Positions 1 through 5,496 of a stretch of DNA of 10,393 nt are shown one piece after another. Position 1 is the first letter of the stretch. Every line of letters starts with the position of its first letter. This stretch comes from Acuticoccus sp038745295 (GTDB taxonomy: Bacteria; Pseudomonadota; Alphaproteobacteria; Rhizobiales; Amorphaceae). The notes under the pieces are model-generated. The model was not told the origin of the DNA. It saw only the letters and a list, made by a program, of their open reading frames with translations, and did not search any database. The translations under genes were made by a program, and so were the position numbers. The stretch covers positions 1-10,393 of the forward strand of contig JBCDLN010000137.1 in the NCBI GenBank assembly GCA_038745295.1, written 5' to 3'.

Positions 1-195
1 AAAGGGACATCCCCCGCAGGCGGTTCGGGCACTGAGCGGCTCACCACGTGGCTCTCGAGCCGGGAAGCGCTCATCGCCCGCGCGCAGCGCGCCGTGACCG
101 ATATCGTCGAAAGCGGTGCTGTCTCGATCTCCCGGGTGGCCGTCGCCTCAGGGCTTCTTTACGACCTTGCTGGGGAGAGCCAGAAAGCCGCCTAG
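1..195 (+). CDS. C-terminal end of probable NAD-dependent glutamate dehydrogenase (partial)
   Basis: Frame 1 is open from the first base to a TAG at 193-195 and gives the last 64 residues of a protein whose start lies outside the window. The tail reads as an amphipathic helix (WLSSREALIARAQRAVTDI), a short linker (ESGAVSISR), then VAVASGLLYDLAG. This helix, then 'leucine/serine-rich linker, VA-x3-L-x-DLA' order resembles the C-terminus of the 1500-1600 residue bacterial NAD-glutamate dehydrogenases (Bac_GDH family), which convert glutamate to 2-oxoglutarate and ammonia in the cytosol. That comparison is from memory of the family pattern, and no catalytic residue is visible in this fragment. 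The reading frame itself is well supported by codon use; the family name is moderately supported. A longer ORF in another frame across 48-590 is a GC-rich shadow. Confidence 0.5.
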   Translation, partial: KGTSPAGGSGTERLTTWLSSREALIARAQRAVTDIVESGAVSISRVAVASGLLYDLAGESQKAA

Positions 196-217
196 ATCCT
201 CACGCTCCGAAAGCGTT

Positions 218-237
218 TCGCGCCGCACGCGGCGCGA
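218..237 (+). terminator. GC-rich hairpin downstream of the first gene, possible terminator
   Basis: A 9-bp perfect inverted repeat (218-226 with 229-237, 2-nt spacer, or 8 bp with a 4-nt loop) starts 22 nt after the TAG at 195. A weaker 5-bp stem (202-206 with 212-216) precedes it. There is no T-tract, so intrinsic termination is uncertain. The position right after a stop codon is the main support. Confidence 0.3.
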
Positions 238-247
238 GGAGAACGCA

Positions 248-519
248 CGCCCTTTCAAAAGTCGCCCGATTGCGCTGCCCCCAAAGGGCGCCGTCAGGGT
301 CAAGGGTTTGCCCGCAGCCACGCGCAGCCGACAGGCGAGCATGGCGAGGACGGACCCTTGACGCTGGCGGCGCCCGGCACAGCGTTCTGTGCAGGTTTAC
401 AGATGTCCTGTGCCCGAAGGGCAAAGGTCAGCTGCAAACCTGCCCGCCGGCGAGGCGGGGGGAGCGCGAGGGGGGAACGCCCTCGCCCACAAGAAAAGAT
501 TGTCGCCGCGGCAGCGGCG
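248..519 (+). ncRNA. Candidate structured RNA or cis-regulatory leader in a gene-free region
   Basis: No convincing gene lies between 196 and 678. Instead, successive inverted repeats can be read by eye. They are: 248-255 with 283-290 (8 bp); 299-310 with 351-362 (12 contiguous pairs, two of them G-U if transcribed rightward); 391-443, a symmetrical hairpin of 21 pairs in 25 positions closed by a GAA loop; 443-448 with 454-459; 466-472 with 480-486; and 504-509 with 514-519. I looked for signatures of RNase P RNA, tmRNA, SRP RNA and common riboswitches and recognised none. It could be a small RNA, a long 5' leader for the downstream transporter, or palindromic intergenic repeats. Strand is uncertain: the 299-362 stem slightly favours plus, while one mismatch in the 391-443 stem becomes G-U on minus. 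Confidence 0.35.
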
Positions 520-615
520 TCCCAACCCATTCACCGCGTTGCCCATCAAGTGTGGTTTCAAAAGCGCGGGTGGAGGCCCATGATCGGTGAAAACGGGCGC
601 TCCTAAGCGTGTGGC

Positions 616-642
616 GCGTGGCGTTCCTGCCAAGGACCACGC
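616..642 (+). promoter_or_regulatory. Hairpin in the transporter leader, with a competing stem
   Basis: Bases 616-621 pair with 637-642 (6 bp) and the stem continues after a 3-nt bulge as 625-628 with 633-636, loop 629-632. Bases 606-611 can pair instead with 638-643, so the two stems exclude each other. It lies 36 nt upstream of the chosen transporter start. A role in controlling the transporter is inference only. Confidence 0.25.
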
Positions 643-678
643 TACGCTCCAGTTGAAGAAACCGTTGAGGTGGGTCGT

Positions 679-1968
679 TTGACAACTCCGAAGATGGACA
701 AGAGGAGCTTGGCAGCAGCCTCCAGTGGAAACATTTTAGAGTGGTATGATTTTACGGTTTATGGGTTTCTTGCCCCCGTCATAGGCCGGGCATTTTTTCC
801 TGAGGGCGATGCATTCGCCACAACGCTGTCCGCATTTGCAGTGCTTGCGGTGGGTTATATGGCCCGGCCCATAGGAAGCGTCATTTTCGGTCACGTCGGT
901 GACCGACTGGGGCGCAAGCCAGCTCTCCTTGCGTCGGTGATCCTCATGGGTCTGGGATCAGTCGCGATCTCGCTTCTGCCCACCTACGCGCAGGTCGGTG
1001 TTTTGGCGCCGATCCTTTTGGTGGCCATCCGCGTTCTCCAAGGGATAGCCGTAGCGGGGGAGTATGCAGCTTCCGGGATTTTAGTGGTGGAGATGGCACC
1101 ACGATACGCCCGCTACCGGCACGGCGCCATCATTGCTTTGGCGATGATGACGGGGTGCATCATTGGATCGGGTGTACCCGCATTGGTAGGCGATCTCACC
1201 TCGGAGGCGGCGCTCAACGCTTGGGCTTGGCGGGTCCCCTTTGCGCTTGGCGGTGTGGTTGCGCTCGTGTCCCTCGTATTGCGGGCGACAATGCCTGAAA
1301 CCCTCCAGGCACCGCGGTCGAAGGAAGATCCATCGCCGGTTCTCATTGCCATCAAACAGCACTGGCGTGAGATGGTTTGGATGGTCGTGATCATCGCTCC
1401 GTTCGGCGTGGGGTACTTCATAATCTTCGTTTACGCTGCATCCTACCTCACCCAAGAGATGCACATCTCCACCGCCACAGCGCTCAACTTCTCCACCATC
1501 AGCTTGGTGACTTTGGCGATCTTTATCGTCCCCACCGGCTGGCTGTCGGACCGGTTCGGCGCGCGCCGCGTCCTCATTGTCAACTGTGTGTTGATGGTTC
1601 TTTTGGCGATCCCGCTGTGGCGCTTGATGCACCAGCCAGATGAAACGCTGATCTTAGTGGGTCAGATGGGTCTGGGCATCCTCAACGCAGCCGGATGGGC
1701 AGTTTCGATTGCGATGCTCTGCCAGTTGGTCAGGCCGCAGGTGAGATGCAGCACCTTTACCCTGGGCTATAACACGGGCGCCGCCCTTTTTGGGGGGACG
1801 ACACCCATGGTGGCCGCCTATCTCGTCCACCGCACAGGCGATGACATGGCCCCTGCGTACTACCTCATGCTCACGGCCCTTGTGGCAATGGTTGTGATTG
1901 CCCGTCTGCCGCGATGGGTGCCTGGAGACGACCATCAATCAGAGCGTCAAAAGCGAATTTTGCTTTGA
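679..1968 (+). CDS. MFS transporter, metabolite:H+ symporter (ProP/citrate-symporter-like) family
   Basis: This is a 12-helix inner-membrane secondary transporter of the major facilitator superfamily, metabolite:H+ symporter branch (proline/betaine, citrate, shikimate, alpha-ketoglutarate carriers). Counting residues from the GTG at 670, it shows GNILEWYDFTVYG at 20-32, the loop 2-3 signature GHVGDRLGRK at 74-83, RVLQGIAVAGEY at 121-132 and WAWRVPF at 185-191. The full length of about 430 residues is usual for the family, and it lacks the long C-terminal coiled coil of E. coli ProP. The substrate cannot be read from sequence. The start is ambiguous. GTG 670 is the longest option; TTG 679 has GAGGTG (667-672) six bases upstream and is preferred here; ATG 694 has no useful ribosome site. 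It stands alone, downstream of the hairpin-rich region and convergent with sdhB. Confidence 0.88.
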   Translation: MTTPKMDKRSLAAASSGNILEWYDFTVYGFLAPVIGRAFFPEGDAFATTLSAFAVLAVGYMARPIGSVIFGHVGDRLGRKPALLASVILMGLGSVAISLLPTYAQVGVLAPILLVAIRVLQGIAVAGEYAASGILVVEMAPRYARYRHGAIIALAMMTGCIIGSGVPALVGDLTSEAALNAWAWRVPFALGGVVALVSLVLRATMPETLQAPRSKEDPSPVLIAIKQHWREMVWMVVIIAPFGVGYFIIFVYAASYLTQEMHISTATALNFSTISLVTLAIFIVPTGWLSDRFGARRVLIVNCVLMVLLAIPLWRLMHQPDETLILVGQMGLGILNAAGWAVSIAMLCQLVRPQVRCSTFTLGYNTGAALFGGTTPMVAAYLVHRTGDDMAPAYYLMLTALVAMVVIARLPRWVPGDDHQSERQKRILL

Positions 1969-1986
1969 GGTTTGAACCAACTGCAC

Positions 1987-2004
1987 GGGGGCGCTGTCGC
2001 CCCC
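1987..2004. terminator. Hairpin between convergent genes, possible bidirectional terminator
   Basis: A perfect 7-bp G+C stem (1987-1993 with 1998-2004) with a 4-nt loop lies 18 nt after the transporter stop, in the gap between it and the convergent sdhB. Neither flank carries a strong T-run, although the minus-strand flank (TTGGTT) is slightly T-rich. The location supports a terminator; the missing T-tract weakens it. I see nothing else in 2005-2144. Confidence 0.4.
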
Positions 2005-2144
2005 ACCATGCAAATCGTAGTGGATCCGGCGCCAGCCCGGGTGCTGAGCGTTGTTGCGAGCTCGCCCAAGACGCGCATCTTTGCCCGGCTATGGCGGCAA
2101 GCGGTACTTTGGGGCTGAATTTGGCCCGGTGAGAGGTGAGTGAC

Positions 2145-2924
2145 CTAGAGACGGCGCTCCACCATCAGCGCCTTGATTTCGGCAATGGCCTTGGCCGGGT
2201 TGAGCCCCTTGGGGCAAGCGTTGGCGCAGTTCATGATGGTGTGGCAGCGGTAGAGGCGGAACGGGTCTTCTAGCGCGTCTAGCCGGTCGCCGGTATGCTC
2301 ATCGCGGCTATCCACGATCCACCGGTGGGCTTGAAGGAGCGCCGCCGGACCAAGGTACCGGCCGCCATTCCACCAGTAGCTGGGGCAACTGGTGGAGCAA
2401 CAGGCGCACAAGATGCACTCGTAGAGCCCATCCAGCTTTTCACGGTCGTCATGGCTTTGTCGCCATTCTCCGCGGGGCTCAGGCGTATCGGTCTTCAGCC
2501 AGGGCTCAATTTCGCGCAGCTGTGCATAAAAATTGGTGAGATCAGGGATGAGGTCCCGCACAATGGGCATATGCGGCAGGGGATAAAGCGTCACCGCCCC
2601 TTTCACCTCAGACATACCCGAGGTGCAAGCAAGACCGTTGAGGCCATTGATGTTCATCGAGCAAGACCCGCAGATCCCTTCACGGCACGATCTACGAAAT
2701 GATAAAGTCGGGTCGATCTTGTTTTTGATATAGAATAGCCCATCGAGGATCATGGGCCCGCAGTCATCAAGATCAACGAAATAGGTATCTAGCCGAGGGT
2801 TTTCGTCGCCCTCTTCCTGCCACCGATAGACCCGAAACTCGCGCAGATTTTTGGCACCCTCCGGCTTTGCCCAGGTTTTGCCTTTGGAAATGCGCGAATT
2901 CTTCGGAAGTGTGAGCTGAACCAT
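2145..2924 (-). CDS. sdhB: Succinate dehydrogenase iron-sulfur subunit SdhB
   Basis: This 259-residue electron-transfer subunit of respiratory complex II passes electrons from the SdhA flavin to ubiquinone through three iron-sulfur clusters on the cytoplasmic face of the membrane. The N-terminal ferredoxin domain holds the [2Fe-2S] ligands C80, C85, C88 and C100 (CREGICGSC, then LAC). The C-terminal domain has C170-x2-C173-x2-C176-x3-C180-P and C227-x5-C233-x3-C237-P, for the [4Fe-4S] and [3Fe-4S] clusters. PSYWWN after C180 and H228 match the quinone-site region of E. coli SdhB. Length is normal and no ligand is missing. The ATG at 2924 gives the expected N-terminus. sdhB usually ends an sdhCDAB operon; here the gene 26 nt upstream is an FkbM methyltransferase, so the other subunits must be encoded elsewhere. 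Confidence 0.97.
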   Translation of the reverse strand: MVQLTLPKNSRISKGKTWAKPEGAKNLREFRVYRWQEEGDENPRLDTYFVDLDDCGPMILDGLFYIKNKIDPTLSFRRSCREGICGSCSMNINGLNGLACTSGMSEVKGAVTLYPLPHMPIVRDLIPDLTNFYAQLREIEPWLKTDTPEPRGEWRQSHDDREKLDGLYECILCACCSTSCPSYWWNGGRYLGPAALLQAHRWIVDSRDEHTGDRLDALEDPFRLYRCHTIMNCANACPKGLNPAKAIAEIKALMVERRL

Positions 2925-2950
2925 GGTCTCATCTTCAAAGCTAAACGGGG

Positions 2951-3709
2951 TCAGACGGAACGGCGAACGAGGAGCGCGTTCTCAAGCGTGCTCCCATCCT
3001 CCACATACCCTCTTTGGAAGAGTTCTTGTAGACAGTCTCGTCTCCAATGAGCGCGGTGTAGAGTCTCAATCACGATAGCCTGGGGCCATTGCGTGGGGGG
3101 TGCCTCGTCGAAATAAGGCATCAATGCCTCGGCCTCGAAGCCCTCCACATCGATTTTCACAGCCGCTGGCACAACACCGAGGTGGTTCAGCATCTCGTGA
3201 AGGGGCCGAACAGCGACAGTTCGCCCTAGCCGCGCCCCCTCAAACGCAATCAAAGACGAGCGGCCGGCATTGCCGCTCTCGTAAAGCTGGGCATTGCCAG
3301 AAGGGCCCACCGCCTCGCTTCGCACAACGGCCCGGGCGGTCAGACCATTCAGAGTAAGATTGGTCTCAAGGCGCGCTCTCAGCCGATCAAGCGGCTCAAA
3401 TGAAACCGTCTTCAACCCCGTCACCGCCAACAACAGCGACACGGTGTAAAGGCCGATATTGGCGCCGACATCGACGAACCAGTCGCCCTCCTTGAGGTGC
3501 GCGGCCAAAAACGCCCGCTCGTGCGCCTCTTCCAAGCGGCGCTTGTACCAAATGTCGAAATCCACCTTGTTGTCGGACGGGTCAATGGCAAAGCGGGTGC
3601 CTTCAACCACAACATCGAGGGGCCCTGATGGGGCAAAGCGTTTGGAAAGCCGGCGTATCGGCTCTTTGACGAGAGGGGCGCGGCGCAGCCAGCGCGGCGG
3701 CGGCCTCAC
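2951..3709 (-). CDS. FkbM-family SAM-dependent methyltransferase
   Basis: A 252-residue class I methyltransferase of the FkbM type, a family that often O-methylates sugars, polyketides or peptides. The SAM site is clear: motif I VDVGANIGLYT at 79-89, the acidic motif FEPLDR at 104-109, and KIDVEGFE at 185-192, the characteristic FkbM motif. The first 30 residues are basic and proline-rich with no signal peptide, so it is probably cytosolic. Translation starts at a GTG that overlaps the xerC stop in a GTGA, suggesting coupling, and sdhB follows 26 nt later. No glycosyltransferase or biosynthetic cluster lies nearby, so the substrate is unknown. Base composition resembles the neighbours, with no sign of recent transfer. 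Confidence 0.88.
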   Translation of the reverse strand: MRPPPRWLRRAPLVKEPIRRLSKRFAPSGPLDVVVEGTRFAIDPSDNKVDFDIWYKRRLEEAHERAFLAAHLKEGDWFVDVGANIGLYTVSLLLAVTGLKTVSFEPLDRLRARLETNLTLNGLTARAVVRSEAVGPSGNAQLYESGNAGRSSLIAFEGARLGRTVAVRPLHEMLNHLGVVPAAVKIDVEGFEAEALMPYFDEAPPTQWPQAIVIETLHRAHWRRDCLQELFQRGYVEDGSTLENALLVRRSV

Positions 3710-4626
3710 CCTTGTGCGCGCGGATGCGCCTCGTTGAACGCCGCCAAGAGCTGCGCGTTATCGACGGCTGTGTAGATTTCGGTCGTGGACAGGTTGGCGT
3801 GTCCCAAAAGCTCTTGAATGGCCCTGAGGTCGGCCCCGCGCGCCAAAAGGTGTGTGGCAAACGCGTGACGCAGGGCGTGGGGTGTTGCTGTGTCAGATAA
3901 GCCCAGCGCGCCGCGCCATGCCGCAACGCACCGCTGTACCATCCGCGGGGAGAGGCGACCCCCTTGTTCGCCGCGAAAGAATGGTCCGCGTTTCAGCTGA
4001 AATGGAGCTGCGGCGCGGTAGGCGTCCATGGCCTCAGCCACCAAAGGCAAGACGGGGACAAGGCGCTCCTTCCCCCCCTTGCCGTGGATGACCAAGCGCG
4101 TCACAGGCGGCTGGGTGTCCTCGCCATTGAGGCCGACGGCTTCGCTCACCCGCAACCCAGCCCCGTAAAGGAGCGCCAGCACAGCCCTGTCTCGGGCGGC
4201 AAGCCAGTCTTCGCCTTTGCCCAGCATCGCCCTCACCGCCTCTTGGCTGACCGGTCGTGGCAGGGCGCGCGGTTTTTTTGGTGCCTCCACCGCCCGCGCC
4301 GCTGCAGCGTTGATGCCAAAGTCACGCTCAAACGCGCCCATCATGGCCCGAACGCCTGCCAAGGCGCGTGCCAGCGTGCGCGGGCCCGCTCCTGTGTTGC
4401 GCCGCGCCGCCAGAAAGGCGCGCAAATCCTCCGGTGCCAAACCATCGAGATCTTTGACGGTATTGAGGCCGCCGCGGCGTTCGGCAAGAAACGACAAGAA
4501 CTGCCGTGTGTCGCGTTCATAGGCGGCAACCGTTGCGGGCGCATAGGCAAACTGCGTTTCAAGGGCCGTAAGCCAGGCCGCCCGCGCGCTCAAAATGTCA
4601 TGTCCGAGGGTTAATAGGTCTGCCAT
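3706..4626 (-). CDS. xerC: Site-specific tyrosine recombinase XerC
   Basis: A 306-residue tyrosine recombinase. XerC acts with XerD at the dif site near the replication terminus to resolve chromosome dimers at cell division. An N-terminal core-binding (SAM-like) domain spans roughly residues 15-105 and the catalytic domain 125-300. All catalytic residues are present: R159 (GLRVSEA), K183 (HGKGGKER), H250 and R253 (HALRH), H276 (LGHANLS) and nucleophile Y285 (TEIYTAV). Length and lack of adjacent phage or transposon genes favour a housekeeping Xer protein over a mobile integrase. XerC rather than XerD is inferred from proximity to priA, as in other alphaproteobacteria. ATG 4626 is preceded closely by AAGG. 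Its stop overlaps fkbM by 4 nt. Confidence 0.9.
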   Translation of the reverse strand: MADLLTLGHDILSARAAWLTALETQFAYAPATVAAYERDTRQFLSFLAERRGGLNTVKDLDGLAPEDLRAFLAARRNTGAGPRTLARALAGVRAMMGAFERDFGINAAAARAVEAPKKPRALPRPVSQEAVRAMLGKGEDWLAARDRAVLALLYGAGLRVSEAVGLNGEDTQPPVTRLVIHGKGGKERLVPVLPLVAEAMDAYRAAAPFQLKRGPFFRGEQGGRLSPRMVQRCVAAWRGALGLSDTATPHALRHAFATHLLARGADLRAIQELLGHANLSTTEIYTAVDNAQLLAAFNEAHPRAQG

Positions 4627-4663
4627 TGCCTTATTCTAGCTGCCGGCAAGAAAACGTCCCGTT

Positions 4664-4680
4664 ATCGTCTTTCCGACGAT
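4664..4680. other. Small inverted repeat between tal and xerC
   Basis: The 136-bp gap between the tal stop and the xerC start holds a 6-bp inverted repeat (4664-4669 with 4675-4680, 5-nt loop). A second 6-bp repeat lies at 4726-4731 with 4742-4747 (10-nt loop). Neither is followed by a T-run on the minus strand, so termination after tal is unproven. A TAGAAT resembling a -10 box (4638-4633, minus strand) sits only 7 nt before xerC and has no matching -35. Confidence 0.2.
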
Positions 4681-4762
4681 TTTAGGTGTTGAGGCTGGCC
4701 GACAGGCCGTGCGGTCGGTGGGCCGCTCACCATACGCCCCCGGTGAGAGGCCACGGACTGCT

Positions 4763-5419
4763 CTATAGGATCGATTGGCCGGTCTTGTCCCAATCGGCGA
4801 GAAACTGGGCAAGCCCTTTGTCAGTCAGCGGGTGTTCCACAAGTTTTTTGAGTGTTTCGGGGGGAAGCGTTGCCACATCTGCCCCTGCGATGGCCGACTG
4901 CTGGACATGGTTCACTGTGCGAACGGATGCCGCCAAGATCTCTGTCTGGAGTTCATCGTAGTTGTCAAAAATGGCGCGGATATCGCTGATGAGCTGCATG
5001 CCATCTTGGCCAAGATCGTCGAGCCGGCCGATGAATGGGGAGACAAAAGTTGCGCCGGCCTTGGCCGCCAAAAGCGCCTGGGCCGATGAAAAGCACAGCG
5101 TCACGTTGACCATGTGCCCATCACCGGTGAGTGCCCGGCAGGCCCGCAGCCCATCCCACGTGAGCGGCAGTTTCACCGCGATGTTGGGCGCGATGGACGC
5201 AAGCTTTTCACCCTCAGCGATCATCTTGTCCGTTTTCGTCGCGGTGACCTCAGCGCTCACCGGGCCATCGACAATTTCGGCAATCTCGGCGATCACGTCT
5301 GCCATGGGCCGGCCTGTTTTCATGATCAGACTCGGATTGGTGGTTACCCCATCGATCATGCCCGTATCGGCGAGCGACTTGATCTCACTGACATCGGCCG
5401 TATCCACGAAAAATTGCAT
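4763..5419 (-). CDS. tal: Transaldolase, small TalC/MipB type
   Basis: A 218-residue single-domain (beta/alpha)8 enzyme of the small transaldolase/fructose-6-phosphate aldolase family. It moves a dihydroxyacetone unit between sugar phosphates in the non-oxidative pentose phosphate pathway. The Schiff-base lysine is K83 in NIAVKLPLT, and other marks are GVTTNPSL at 24-31 and NVTLCFSS at 105-112. Two positions separate the subfamilies: E57 in SAEVTA, where E. coli fructose-6-phosphate aldolase has Gln59, and F129 in SPFIGR, where that aldolase has Tyr131. Both point to a true transaldolase, though such genes are often labelled fsa. ATG 5419 has a strong GGGGAGGG ribosome site. The gene diverges from priA and may head the minus-strand block. 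Confidence 0.93.
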   Translation of the reverse strand: MQFFVDTADVSEIKSLADTGMIDGVTTNPSLIMKTGRPMADVIAEIAEIVDGPVSAEVTATKTDKMIAEGEKLASIAPNIAVKLPLTWDGLRACRALTGDGHMVNVTLCFSSAQALLAAKAGATFVSPFIGRLDDLGQDGMQLISDIRAIFDNYDELQTEILAASVRTVNHVQQSAIAGADVATLPPETLKKLVEHPLTDKGLAQFLADWDKTGQSIL

Positions 5420-5496
5420 GGCACCCTCCCCATCGCGGACGCTGGCCTACACCATGGCGCGTGACGACGAAACACCGCAGTGCATGGCAAGGACCC
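5420..5496. promoter_or_regulatory. Divergent intergenic region between tal and priA
   Basis: These 77 bp separate the starts of two divergent genes and should hold promoters for both. I cannot place convincing -35/-10 pairs. What is visible is the GGGGAGGG ribosome site for tal (minus strand, just right of 5420) and AAGGA (5489-5493) before priA. The latter fixes the priA start at ATG 5497 rather than the upstream in-frame GTG at 5461. Confidence 0.3.

Noticed and set aside
248..519. RNase P RNA, tmRNA, SRP RNA or a known riboswitch as identity of the structured region
   Set aside because: I looked on both strands for conserved signatures such as GAAAGTCC/ACAGAAA (RNase P), GGTTCGA (tmRNA) and the SRP GGAAG/GCAG loop, and found none.
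48..590. 180-codon plus-strand open frame over the end of the first gene and the hairpin region
   Set aside because: The translation is Arg/Ala/Pro-rich low-complexity sequence typical of GC-rich shadows, overlaps the better-supported frame ending at 195, and shows no motif.
3706..4626. Tyrosine recombinase as integrase of a mobile element
   Set aside because: No att repeats, phage genes or transposases are nearby; length and neighbours fit housekeeping XerC.
5461..5496. In-frame GTG 5461 as the priA start
   Set aside because: ATG 5497 has AAGGA at good spacing, and the extra 12 residues do not resemble a PriA N-terminus.
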